A stretch of 44,751 nucleotides of DNA from Burkholderiales bacterium (GTDB lineage: Bacteria > Pseudomonadota > Gammaproteobacteria > Burkholderiales > UBA11063): the NCBI GenBank assembly GCA_019748155.1, contig JAIEPY010000020.1, forward strand, positions 1 to 44,751, read 5' to 3'. This document shows, in pieces, positions 36,157 through 44,709 of the stretch (positions are counted from its first letter, which is position 1; each line of letters begins with the position of its first letter). The notes below the pieces were generated by a model. That model did no database searches. It had not been told where the DNA came from and was given only the letters and a program-made list of their open reading frames with translations. Made by a program: the position numbers and the translations under genes.

Positions 36157-36777
36157 ATGGCAGATAAATTTACATTGATTTTGGGTGATCGGCAATTATC
36201 ATCATGGTCACTAAGAGCATGGTTAATGGCTAAGCATATTGGGATTGACTTTGAAACTAAATTTATCAATTTGTCAGCACCATCAGCCAAAGATGAAATA
36301 TTGCGTTACTCACCATCAGGTAAAGTTCCTGCATTAATGCATAATGATCTTGTTATCTGGGACTCTTTGGCAATAGCTGAATATTTCAATGAGTTATTTC
36401 CTACGAGTGGTTTATTTCCTCGTGATGTTAATTCGCGCGCAATTGCCAGAAGCGTAATTAGTGAGATGCATTCTGGGTTTCAAAGCATAAGATCATCAAT
36501 GCCATTTAGCCTAAATTGTGGTTTATCATTTATTGATTCTGATGAGTTACGTCTTGAGATAAAGAGAGTAGAAGAAATTTGGTTGGGTTTGCGCACTAAA
36601 TCTGTCGATAGCGGTGGATATTTATTTGGTGAATTTGGCATTGCTGATGCAATGTTTGCGCCAGTGGTCTTACGCTTTAAAGCTTATGGTTACCAATCAA
36701 AAAATGAGATTGTGACAGAATATTGCAATACAATTCTAAATAATCAATTCGTAAAAGAATGGTGTACAAATAGTTAG
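36157..36777 (+). CDS. Glutathione S-transferase family protein
   Basis: The 206-residue protein has the GST thioredoxin-like N-terminal domain with LGDRQLSSWSLRAWLMAKHI, the cis-proline turn SGKVPALMHNDLVIWDSLAI (S in the glutathione-binding DS pair), and a helical C-terminal domain with GGYLFGEFGIADAMFAPVVL, the conserved capping box. The catalytic residue is probably one of the serines in LSSWSLR. The natural substrate cannot be told. The gene ends 33 bases before hisC-hisB, so both may be on one transcript. Confidence 0.85.
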   Translation: MADKFTLILGDRQLSSWSLRAWLMAKHIGIDFETKFINLSAPSAKDEILRYSPSGKVPALMHNDLVIWDSLAIAEYFNELFPTSGLFPRDVNSRAIARSVISEMHSGFQSIRSSMPFSLNCGLSFIDSDELRLEIKRVEEIWLGLRTKSVDSGGYLFGEFGIADAMFAPVVLRFKAYGYQSKNEIVTEYCNTILNNQFVKEWCTNS

Positions 36778-36810
36778 TCTAGAGTATGAAATAAAAGAAA
36801 GAGAGAATAA

Positions 36811-38463
36811 ATGCAATGGTTAAATAAACAAGTTCGCCCAGAGATTCTTGCTCTGGCGCCTTATGTTTCGGCTCGTTCTGAATTAGCTGATGCTAGCGGT
36901 TTGATTCCGCTTGATGCCAATGAAAATCCGTGGGCACCGTATCCACAAACTGCAGAGATGAGCCTAGTAAATCGCTATCCTGACCCTCAGCCAGTTAATT
37001 TATTATCGCGCTTAGCAACTTTTTACGGGGTAAAAACCGAGCAGATTTTTGTTGGTCGTGGGATGGACGAGGGGATTGAGTTACTGATTCGGGTATTTTG
37101 TACTGCTTATCAGGATAATATCGTTACCGCTAAACCAACTTTTTCATACTATAAAGTTGCTGCTGATATTCAAGGAATTGAAACCCGTGAGCTTGCATTA
37201 GGTGCTGCACCTGATTTTAAATTGGATATCCAGCAATTATTAGCGCTATGTGATGCCAAGACTAAAATTATTTTTGTCTGTACGCCGAATAATCCAACCG
37301 GTAATTCATTAACACTTGCTGAGATTGAAACTATTTTAAAAGCTAAGCCTGAAGTAGTTTTAGCGGTGGATGAAGCCTATTTGGAATTTAGTAGCTTACC
37401 ATCGGCAATTGCTTTAATGAGCAAGTACGACAATCTGGTGGTAATGAAAACAATGTCCAAAGCCTTTGCCTTTGCTGGAGTGCGGATGGGGAGTTTACTT
37501 GCCCAACAGCCAATTATTGAGCTAATTCGTAAAGTAATGGCACCCTATCCGTTAGCTGAACCATGTATTCGTGTCGCGATGCAAACGCTTTCACCACATG
37601 GGATGTACTTAGCGCAAAGCCGGATTGATACGCTAAAAAGCGAACGAGAGCGGGTATTCTCTGCGTTACAACAAGTTGCGGGTATTACCGTTTACCCTAG
37701 TGGTGCTAATTTCTTATTGGTGCAAGTTGTTGATGCCGCTAAGACTTATAAGGAATTATTAGCCAAAGGAATTATCGTCCGTAATCGTCACAAAGACATT
37801 GCCAATACTTTACGAATTACCATTGCTTCCGCTGCGGAGAATGATTTATTATTGGCAGCTTTTGGAGTTGCCGGAGCTAATCCACAACTACAGCGCACTG
37901 CTACCGTAATTCGCAATACCAACGAGACCAAGATTGTTGCCGAAGTTAATCTGGATAAAACTACGCCAGTTAAAATCCATACTGGGATTGGTTTTTTTGA
38001 TCATATGCTTGAGCAATTGGGTAAACATGGTGGCTTCAGCTTAAAACTGATTGCTGATGGTGATACTCATATTGATTACCATCATACTGTCGAAGATGTG
38101 GCGATTACGCTGGGGCAAGCTCTCAAACAGTCGCTGGACAATAAGCGTGGTATCAATCGCTATGGCTTTACAGTTCCGATGGATGAATCATTGGCTTCAG
38201 CCAACATTGATTTGAGCGGGCGTGGCGTGCTGGTTTATGAAGCATCATTTGCGACACCGCTGATTGGTGATTTTCCGGTGGAAATGGTTGAACATTTCTT
38301 TTATAGCTTGGCTGATTCTATGGAGGCTGCAATTCATCTCAAAGTTAGTGGTGAAAATGCGCATCATCAGGTCGAGGGCTTATTCAAAGCTTTTGCTAAG
38401 GCGCTGCAGCAAGCAATTGCAATTACCAGCGATGGATTACCTTCCACCAAAGGCATACTATGA
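36811..38463 (+). CDS. hisC-hisB: HisC-HisB fusion: histidinol-phosphate aminotransferase and imidazoleglycerol-phosphate dehydratase
   Basis: One 550-residue frame holds two enzymes. Residues 1 to about 355 are HisC, a fold-type I PLP aminotransferase with IFVGRGMDEGIELLIRVF, FVCTPNNPTGN and the cofactor lysine K217 in TMSKAFAFAGVRMG. After a short QLQRT junction, residues about 360-550 are HisB dehydratase with the Mn-binding HHTVEDVA and GENAHHQVEGLFKAFA and the terminal PSTKGIL. They catalyse steps 7 and 6 of the pathway, consecutive reactions. No phosphatase domain is present. E. coli fuses HisB to a phosphatase instead, so this pairing is unusual. The TGA overlaps the next ATG (ATGA). 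Confidence 0.95.
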   Translation: MQWLNKQVRPEILALAPYVSARSELADASGLIPLDANENPWAPYPQTAEMSLVNRYPDPQPVNLLSRLATFYGVKTEQIFVGRGMDEGIELLIRVFCTAYQDNIVTAKPTFSYYKVAADIQGIETRELALGAAPDFKLDIQQLLALCDAKTKIIFVCTPNNPTGNSLTLAEIETILKAKPEVVLAVDEAYLEFSSLPSAIALMSKYDNLVVMKTMSKAFAFAGVRMGSLLAQQPIIELIRKVMAPYPLAEPCIRVAMQTLSPHGMYLAQSRIDTLKSERERVFSALQQVAGITVYPSGANFLLVQVVDAAKTYKELLAKGIIVRNRHKDIANTLRITIASAAENDLLLAAFGVAGANPQLQRTATVIRNTNETKIVAEVNLDKTTPVKIHTGIGFFDHMLEQLGKHGGFSLKLIADGDTHIDYHHTVEDVAITLGQALKQSLDNKRGINRYGFTVPMDESLASANIDLSGRGVLVYEASFATPLIGDFPVEMVEHFFYSLADSMEAAIHLKVSGENAHHQVEGLFKAFAKALQQAIAITSDGLPSTKGIL

Positions 38464-39705
38464 ATAAAGAAGAACGTAAGATTGTAGGTCTGGCAGCTCT
38501 TGGTGGGATGCTGGAACTCTATGATTTCGCAATTTATGGCATGTTTGCCGTTTATTTTGCGCATCAATTTTTCCCGAGCACCAATGCTTATACCGCGATT
38601 TTAGAAACTTATATGGTTTTTTCGTTGGGGTTTATTTTGCGTCCATTGGGTGGAATCATTTTTAGCCATATTGGTGATGAGTATAGTCGCAAAAATGTCC
38701 TGGTATATACGATCCTGATTATGGGGGGCTTCGGTTGGAATCGCATTCTTACCAACGTATGCTACGATAGGGATGGCCGCGCCGTTGTTGTTACTTCTCT
38801 TCCGGCTTTTGCAAGGTTTGGCGATTGGTGGTGAAGTTCCAACTACTTTATTAGTGAATCAATGCCTAAAAAGCGAATTTTGGCGTTTGGGGTCACTATG
38901 ACAGGTGTGTTTAGTGGCTATTTATTTGCGGCAGCAATTAATTATATCCTTACACGCTGTTTTGATAATATTCAGTTAAATGATTTTGCTTGGCGTATTC
39001 CCTTTGCCTTAGGTGGCTTAGTCTGTTTCATTAGTTACAAAATCCGTAAAAGTCTCCGTGAGACCAAGGTATTTCAGGAAATAATGAATAAGCCTAAACT
39101 TCCACTGGTTTATTTGCTCAAAAACTATACTCCGCAAGTTGGTGCAGGAGTAATTTTCTCGGCTACTCAACAGGTGTTTTCTATTTTAGCGATCATTTAT
39201 ATGCCAACTTATCTGCGCTCTATTTTACAGCTAAGTCAGGACTCGATAAATAGTATGCTGCCAGTAGCGTTAGCTGTGTCAGTGATGACGATTGCCGCAT
39301 CTGGGGTAGTATTGCGTAATCTGGTAAATTTACCGCGTCTTATGATGGTTTCTTTATTGGTAAATCTACTAATTGTACCTCTAGCGTACTATTTGATTGT
39401 CAATCAATACTCATTTAGCGGCTATATTTTATTGATGTTTGGGCATGCTTTTATTGGCTTAATGATCCCCTTTATATTTAACAACCCTGTTTCCGGCTAA
39501 TATTCGGCTTAGCGGTGTTGCAATGAGTTACAACTTATCGGTTGCTACTTTTGGTGGTCTGGCTCCGGTTTTGGTTACTACTGCAATTAAGCAAACACAA
39601 GCGATTTACCTTAGCCCGGTATTGTATATTTTAGCATTTATTGTCGCAAGTATTATACTGGTTGCGCTATTTTCTATTAAAAATAACAAAGTTTATACAG
39701 AATAA
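38460..39705 (+). pseudogene. MFS (metabolite:H+ symporter-type) transporter gene broken by three indels
   Basis: The gene starts inside the hisC-hisB stop and reads as an MHS/ProP-like transporter (LELYDFAIYGMFAVYFAHQF; RPLGGIIFSHIGDEYSRKN). It shifts frame at a G6 run (38723-38728); with five G it would continue [15 protein letters not shown]...[11 protein letters not shown]. It shifts back at a T3 run (38847-38849), where four T would give [14 protein letters not shown] third shift at CCCCTTT (39467-39473) leads into LYLTTLFPANIRLSGVAMSY. The rest is intact to 39705, about 415 codons in all. All three lesions are in homopolymers, so true decay, phase variation and sequencing error are all possible. 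Confidence 0.8.
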
Positions 39706-39756
39706 TTGTTCCGTTACTCTATAACGACTGTATATTTATCACCATTATTATTAAAC

Positions 39757-39780
39757 CCTGTCTTTAAGGCAGGATTTTTT
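39757..39780 (+). terminator. Rho-independent terminator after the MFS pseudogene
   Basis: CCTGTC (39757-39762) pairs with GGCAGG (39768-39773) around TTTAA, followed by A and six T. It ends the hisC-hisB/MFS transcript, so hisH and hisA need a promoter in 39781-39914. TATAAT at 39845-39850 is a candidate -10 there. Confidence 0.75.
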
Positions 39781-39914
39781 AATAATGTGCAGAGGTTTCT
39801 CAATGATGATTTTGCTAAGCTAACCAAGAGATGATGAAAAAAGATATAATATCTCCTTGGTTTAAATATCCAGTTTTGCTTATACAGTGTAATTCTCTTG
39901 AGGGATGTTGATTA

Positions 39915-40541
39915 ATGAAGTTAGCGGTGATAACAGGCGGTGGAGCAAATTTCTATTCGATTGAAGTTGCATTACAAAGAATGGGTGTCGAATACGAACT
40001 AACCACTGACAAAAATGTGATTAATGCCGCAGATGGCGCAATTTTACCCGGGGTTGGTTCTGCTGCTTATGCAATGAACGAATTAGCCAGGCATGGTTTA
40101 TGTGATACTTTGCGCAATTATAAAAAGCCATTACTGGGAATTTGCTTGGGAATGCAATTACTCTATGAATCTTCCGAAGAAGGTGGTGATGTTAAATGCT
40201 TAGGGATTTTACCGGGTAAAATCCGTAAATTCATTGCAACAGCAGAGCTGATTGTACCGCAAATGGGTTGGAATAATTTTAGCAAACTCCAAGAGTCCGC
40301 ATTACTTAATGAGATTAATTTAGCTAAGGATGTTTATTTTGTGCATAGTTACTACGCTCCAGTTAATCAAGTAACGGTTGCGGCATGTGATTATGGGGTT
40401 AAATTTGCTGCGATGGCAGCACAAGATAACTTTTATGCGATGCAGTTTCATCCTGAAAAATCTGGTAGTATTGGTGAACAATTGTTGGCTAATTTTATAG
40501 CAATTGTGCAACAACAAGCCAAATTCCAGATTGAGCAATAA
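39915..40541 (+). CDS. hisH: Imidazole glycerol phosphate synthase, glutaminase subunit
   Basis: HisH releases ammonia from glutamine and passes it to HisF, which closes the imidazole ring. The 208-residue class I amidotransferase has the nucleophile C77 in GICLGMQLLYESSEEGG, the oxyanion strand GAILPGVGS, FVHSYYAP, and the His-Glu of the triad in MQFHPEKSG. GAGGG precedes the start. It is followed 30 bases later by hisA. hisF, normally after hisA, is not in the window. Confidence 0.95.
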   Translation: MKLAVITGGGANFYSIEVALQRMGVEYELTTDKNVINAADGAILPGVGSAAYAMNELARHGLCDTLRNYKKPLLGICLGMQLLYESSEEGGDVKCLGILPGKIRKFIATAELIVPQMGWNNFSKLQESALLNEINLAKDVYFVHSYYAPVNQVTVAACDYGVKFAAMAAQDNFYAMQFHPEKSGSIGEQLLANFIAIVQQQAKFQIEQ

Positions 40542-40571
40542 TTAAAGTCTAATAAAATAGAGGAAATATTA

Positions 40572-41300
40572 ATGGTAATTTATCCGGCAATTGATTTACG
40601 GGATGGCAAATGTGTACGTTTATATAAAGGTGATTTTGCAACGACTAAGATTTATAATGATAACCCGGCTGCAATGCTTGAAGAGTTTGCGGCCGCAGGT
40701 AGCGAATGGGTGCATATGGTTGATTTAGATGGAGCTAAAGCTGGCAAATTTACGCAAGGTGAGCTGATCGCAAAATTAGTCAAAAATTCGCCATTAAAAA
40801 TTGAAGTCGGTGGTGGGATTCGGGCTACTGAAGATTTAGAGCTTCTGTTTACTGCTGGCGTAGCGAGGGTTGTAGTTGGTAGCGTTTGTGTTTCTGAACC
40901 GGAGTTAGTTAACCAATGGATGACACGCTTTGGTGCGGATAAAATTGTTCTGGCATTGGATTGTAGTCTGGACAATCAAGGTGTACCCAAAGTTCGTACG
41001 CATGGCTGGCAACAAGAAAGTAGCTTAAGCGTTTATGATGTGCTAGATAACTACCCGAATGCACAATATGTTTTATGTACCGATGTTGGTGTAGATGGTA
41101 CTTTGGCTGGACCTAGTATTGCACTGTATAAACAAATTCAGTTGCGTTACCATGATTTAAACTTAATTGCATCTGGCGGTGTTGGCAAGTTGGCTGATGT
41201 AGTTGAATTACGCCAATTAGATGTGCATGGTGTCGTAATAGGTAAAGCGTTGTATGAAAATCAATTTAACCTAGCTTCTGCACTTGCGGCTGCTGTTTAG
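40572..41300 (+). CDS. hisA: ProFAR isomerase
   Basis: HisA is the 1-(5-phosphoribosyl)-5-[(5-phosphoribosylamino)methylideneamino]imidazole-4-carboxamide isomerase, the step before HisH/HisF. The 242-residue half-barrel repeat shows VIYPAIDLRDGKCVRLYKGD with the catalytic D, WVHMVDLDGAK, IEVGGGIR with a phosphate loop, VLALDCS, TDVGVDGTLAGPS with the second catalytic D, and LIASGGVG. GAGG precedes the start. A transporter gene follows 11 bases after the stop in place of hisF. Confidence 0.96.
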   Translation: MVIYPAIDLRDGKCVRLYKGDFATTKIYNDNPAAMLEEFAAAGSEWVHMVDLDGAKAGKFTQGELIAKLVKNSPLKIEVGGGIRATEDLELLFTAGVARVVVGSVCVSEPELVNQWMTRFGADKIVLALDCSLDNQGVPKVRTHGWQQESSLSVYDVLDNYPNAQYVLCTDVGVDGTLAGPSIALYKQIQLRYHDLNLIASGGVGKLADVVELRQLDVHGVVIGKALYENQFNLASALAAAV

Positions 41301-41311
41301 AAAGAAGATTA

Positions 41312-42592
41312 ATGGCGTTAAGCATTGATAAGCGTGAACAGCAACTTTATCGTAAAGTTAGTTGGCGGATTATTCCCATCCTCTTGACTGCTTACATTTT
41401 AGCTTATTTGGATCGGATAAATATAGGCTTTGCTAAGCTGCAAATGCTTGATGAACTGCATTTTAGCGAAACTATCTATGGTTTGGGTGCTGGAATGTTT
41501 TTTATCGGTTATTTCTTATTTGAAGTGCCAAGTAATTTAATCATGTTGCGTGTTGGTGCCAGACGCTGGATGGCACGGATTATGCTTAGCTGGGGAATAA
41601 TATCCGGGTGCATGATGCTGGTATCTACGCCGAGCATGTTTTATTTATTGCGCTTCTTGCTTGGATTAGCTGAAGCTGGGTTTTTCCCGGGGGTAATTTA
41701 CTATCTCTCTATTTGGTATCCTGAGGCGCGGCGTGGCAGAATTTATGCGCTATTTATGACCGGAGTTGCGATTTCTGGTGTGATTGGTGGACCATTATCT
41801 GGGTGGATTCTGCATAGTTTGTCTGGAGTTCATAATTTAGCTGGCTGGCAATGGCTGTTTATTATTGAAGCGGTGCCTTCTATCGTAATGGGTGGCGTGC
41901 TTTTATTTACTCTTGATGATAGTATTTATGCTGCTCGCTGGTTAAGCCCTAATGAAAAGCAGCGCTTATTGGCTAATTTGCAAACGGATAAACGAAGCAA
42001 AGTAACGCTTAAATTAAAACAAGTCTTTACTAGCCCAGTAATCTGGAAATTAAGTTGTATTTATTTTTGCTTTAGTATCGGTCTTTATGGGGTTGGATTT
42101 TGGCTGCCCACGATTATAAAAAATGCTGGAGTTAACGATAATTTAACTATTGGGATTTTAAGCTCTATTTCTTATGCGACCGCAGTAGTTGCGATGTTAC
42201 TTCTGGGGCGGAGTTCTGACAAACATAATGAACGGCGTTGGCATTTAGCGCTTACAGCTTTGGCTGGTAGTTGTTGTTTATGGTGGAGTGTTGCGGCTAG
42301 TGACAATTTGGCGGTGGCAATAATCTTACTGAGCTTGGCGACTGGGGCAATTTTAAGTGTGATTCCATTGTTTTGGAGTTTACCAACTACTGCTTTGAGC
42401 GGTGCTACTATGGCTGCAGCAATTGCTTGGATTAACTCGCTTGGTGGTTTAGCTGGTTTTGTTTGCCCATATTTAATTGGGTTCTTGAAAGATTTTACCG
42501 GCAATATGGAGGATGGAGTTTATTTTATATGTCTATCTTTAGTTGTCGGTGCATTTTTAACTTTGTCATTTAAACCAAAAGTGAGAAATTAG
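41312..42592 (+). CDS. MFS transporter, anion:cation symporter (ACS) type
   Basis: The 426-residue protein has the twelve-helix MFS pattern. The ACS-family hallmarks are the N-terminal RIIPILLTAYILAYLDRINI, FIGYFLFEVPSNLIMLRVGA and LRFLLGLAEAGFFPGVIYYL. A central cytoplasmic loop (WLSPNEKQRLLANL) follows, and the second half contains SDKHNERRWH. ACS transporters import organic acids such as phthalate, tartrate or galactonate with protons. The substrate cannot be told. It follows hisA by 11 bases, so it is probably in the same transcript although unrelated to histidine. Confidence 0.88.
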   Translation: MALSIDKREQQLYRKVSWRIIPILLTAYILAYLDRINIGFAKLQMLDELHFSETIYGLGAGMFFIGYFLFEVPSNLIMLRVGARRWMARIMLSWGIISGCMMLVSTPSMFYLLRFLLGLAEAGFFPGVIYYLSIWYPEARRGRIYALFMTGVAISGVIGGPLSGWILHSLSGVHNLAGWQWLFIIEAVPSIVMGGVLLFTLDDSIYAARWLSPNEKQRLLANLQTDKRSKVTLKLKQVFTSPVIWKLSCIYFCFSIGLYGVGFWLPTIIKNAGVNDNLTIGILSSISYATAVVAMLLLGRSSDKHNERRWHLALTALAGSCCLWWSVAASDNLAVAIILLSLATGAILSVIPLFWSLPTTALSGATMAAAIAWINSLGGLAGFVCPYLIGFLKDFTGNMEDGVYFICLSLVVGAFLTLSFKPKVRN

Positions 42593-42617
42593 TCAACTAA
42601 TTCCAAAAGGTGGTGCT

Positions 42618-42911
42618 ATGCGCAAATTATTAATCCTATCTCTTATCCTACTAGCAAAATTTTCTGTTGCTGCGGTGGTTATTAATTATGGGCATGAGAG
42701 TTTATTTCTGGGAAATGATAATGTTAGTTGTGGGCGTTATACTTTAGTAAATGGCTCATCAATTAACGATGTATTGAATTATTGCACGGTGGTTGGGCGG
42801 GCGCTAAATTCTGATGGTGAAATTTTGTTACGGGTTAAGACAGAAGAGGCAGGAATTGTTGATTGTTATTTTTTAAACGGTAAATTAGATCAATGTTATA
42901 TTGATGATTAA
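42618..42911 (+). CDS. Small secreted four-cysteine protein, copy 1
   Basis: The 97-residue protein has a signal peptide (MRKLLILSLILLAKFSVAA) and a mature part with four cysteines: NVSCGRYTLVNGSSINDVLN, then YC, VDCYF and QCYID. The spacing and residues around them repeat in the protein at 44242 (NLYCGDLKIDSATTLKQV...C...VRCDF...GC), so they are paralogs. The mature domain would be a small disulfide-bonded periplasmic protein. I do not recognise a named family. It lies 12 bases before the reductase gene. Confidence 0.7.
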   Translation: MRKLLILSLILLAKFSVAAVVINYGHESLFLGNDNVSCGRYTLVNGSSINDVLNYCTVVGRALNSDGEILLRVKTEEAGIVDCYFLNGKLDQCYIDD

Positions 42912-42923
42912 GAAGGAAAATTT

Positions 42924-43979
42924 ATGTCAGTATTATTTACACCTCTAAAAGCTGGAGTTCTTGAATTAAGTAATCGGATTATTATGGCGCCGTTAACGCG
43001 TTGCCATGCAGCTGAGGGAAGAGTTCCCAATGATTTGATGGTTGAGTATTATACTCAGCGCGCAAGTGCTGGTCTGATCATCAGCGAAGCGACGTCAGTT
43101 TGCCCAATGGGAGTTGGCTACCCAGACACCCCTGGAATTTGGTCGGAGGAACAAATCGCAGGATGGAAAAAGATTACAACTGCAGTTCATAATGCTGGCG
43201 GTAAAATTGTACTACAGCTTTGGCATGTTGGGCGTCTGTCTGACTCAAGTTTTTTAAATGGTGCACAACCGGTATCGGCTAGCGCAATTGCTGCGGATGG
43301 TCATCCAAGCCATGTTCGCCCGATTAAACCTTATGATGTGCCACGTGCATTAAATATTGCAGAGATTAAACAAGTGGTTGCGGATTATAAACAAGGTGCA
43401 CTTAATGCTCAATTAGCCGGTTTTGACGGTGTGGAAATTCACGGCGCCAATGGTTATTTGTTGGATCAATTTTTACAAGATAATTGCAATCAACGTGATG
43501 ACGAATATGGTGGCGGCATTGTTAATCGTGCACGTCTGATGTTGGAAGTTACTGATGCTGTGTGTGAAGTATGGGGAGCTGAACGAGTTGGTATGCATTT
43601 AGCGCCGCGTTGTGATTCACAATCTATGGGTGATTCAACGTCATTAGAAACTTTTAGCTATGTAGTTCGCGAACTTGGTAAGCGTAAGCTTGCGTTCATT
43701 TGTGCACGGGCTGTTTTGGCTGACGATAATTTACACGTTAAACTTAAACAAGAGTTTGGTGGAATATATATCATTAACCAACAACTAAGTAAAGAAACAG
43801 CTGAAACTGAAATTGATGCTGGGCATGCTGATGCAGCCGCATGGGGACAAGCGTATATTGCTAACCCTGATTTGGTGCAACGGTTTATACTTAATGCTAC
43901 ACTAAATCAGCCAAAACCTGAGTTATTTTATGGTTATGGGGCTGAAGGCTATACCGACTATCCTACTTTGAATGGTTAG
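42924..43979 (+). CDS. Old Yellow Enzyme family alkene reductase
   Basis: The 351-residue protein is an FMN-dependent ene-reductase of the NemA/OYE type, reducing activated C=C bonds or nitro esters with NAD(P)H. It has the FMN and substrate segments NRIIMAPLTRCHA, LIISEATSVCPMGVGYP, QLWHVGRLS, FDGVEIHGANGYLLDQFLQD (with the H-x-x-N pair) and AAWGQAYIANPDL near the end. Length is typical. GAAGG precedes ATG 42924. Its physiological substrate is unknown, and its neighbours, a transporter and a small secreted protein, do not settle it. Confidence 0.92.
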   Translation: MSVLFTPLKAGVLELSNRIIMAPLTRCHAAEGRVPNDLMVEYYTQRASAGLIISEATSVCPMGVGYPDTPGIWSEEQIAGWKKITTAVHNAGGKIVLQLWHVGRLSDSSFLNGAQPVSASAIAADGHPSHVRPIKPYDVPRALNIAEIKQVVADYKQGALNAQLAGFDGVEIHGANGYLLDQFLQDNCNQRDDEYGGGIVNRARLMLEVTDAVCEVWGAERVGMHLAPRCDSQSMGDSTSLETFSYVVRELGKRKLAFICARAVLADDNLHVKLKQEFGGIYIINQQLSKETAETEIDAGHADAAAWGQAYIANPDLVQRFILNATLNQPKPELFYGYGAEGYTDYPTLNG

Positions 43980-44112
43980 ACAGTATTAGGTTGTGTGGTG
44001 GTATAATCACCTGATTTATAATTTTTTATCGGTATTATGGTGTTTTTATTCGCTTTTAAATAATTTATGTAATTTGTTTCATAAGTGACTTATTTACATA
44101 ATACTATGAGGA

Positions 44113-44141
44113 TTGACTTGAATGCGTTAAAAGAGTAAAAT
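44113..44141 (+). promoter_or_regulatory. Promoter of the second small secreted-protein gene
   Basis: TTGACT (44113-44118) and TAAAAT (44136-44141) with a 17-base spacer are a good sigma-70 promoter. Transcription would start near 44149, leaving a leader of about 93 bases before ATG 44242. The leader has a GC-richer part (GGTACGGCAACACGTGCTCC) that I cannot assign to a known riboswitch. Confidence 0.6.
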
Positions 44142-44241
44142 CGTGTAATAAAGAATGAAGATTAGCAGTTGAATACTGGTACGGCAACACGTGCTCCCTG
44201 TTATAGGTAGTGGATTTTTAATTAAATGAAGGGAATTATTT

Positions 44242-44520
44242 ATGCGTAAATTAATTTTATCTCTCTTAGTGCTTCCATGTGTTTCATATGCTGGTTCTTT
44301 AGACATGAATAACTTGTATTGTGGCGATTTGAAAATTGATTCTGCGACTACTTTAAAACAAGTGGAAGATAAGTGTCAAATTAAAAAAGAATATGACAAA
44401 ACTTATAATTATGAATTAGGAATGTACGAAGTAAAATTTGTAAATACTGCGACTAATGATAAAGTACGTTGTGATTTTCCTCGTGACGAACCAAGCGCTC
44501 TGGTTAATGGTTGTCGTTAA
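44242..44520 (+). CDS. Small secreted four-cysteine protein, copy 2
   Basis: The 92-residue protein has a signal peptide (MRKLILSLLVLPCVSYAGS) and four mature cysteines in the same order as the protein at 42618: LYCGDLKIDSATTLKQVEDK, then C, VRCDF and a terminal GCR. It also shares the LDMNNLxC start of the mature domain with the truncated copy at 44581. Charged residues dominate the middle. It has its own promoter and AAGGGAA ribosome site. No function is known. Confidence 0.7.
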   Translation: MRKLILSLLVLPCVSYAGSLDMNNLYCGDLKIDSATTLKQVEDKCQIKKEYDKTYNYELGMYEVKFVNTATNDKVRCDFPRDEPSALVNGCR

Positions 44521-44580
44521 TAATTAATTAAATTGGATTGATTTTAATCTTAATTTTATTTGTGCTTAGGAAGGTTTATT

Positions 44581-44709
44581 ATGCGTAAGTTATTATTTAG
44601 TTTATTACTATTGCCAGTAGTTGCTTTTGCCAGTGATTTAGACATGAGTAATTTGAAATGTAGAAAGCTGCAAATTTATGCATCCGCTGAGGTGAGATGC
44701 ACCACTTGA
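44581..44709 (+). pseudogene. Truncated third copy of the four-cysteine protein gene
   Basis: The frame starts MRKLLFSLLLLPVVAFASDL and continues DMSNLKCRKLQI, parallel to copy 2, with AGGAAGG as ribosome site. Resemblance then ends abruptly and the frame stops after IYASAEVRCTT (TGA 44707-44709), giving 42 residues instead of about 92. Only the signal peptide and first cysteine motif are kept. The sequence after it has TATAAT at 44726-44731 and a GGAG at the window edge, so another gene probably starts just outside. Confidence 0.5.

Noticed and set aside
38723-38849. Programmed ribosomal frameshifting in the MFS gene
   Set aside because: Three separate shifts would be needed, in different directions and without slippery heptamers followed by structure. 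Indels in homopolymers explain them better.
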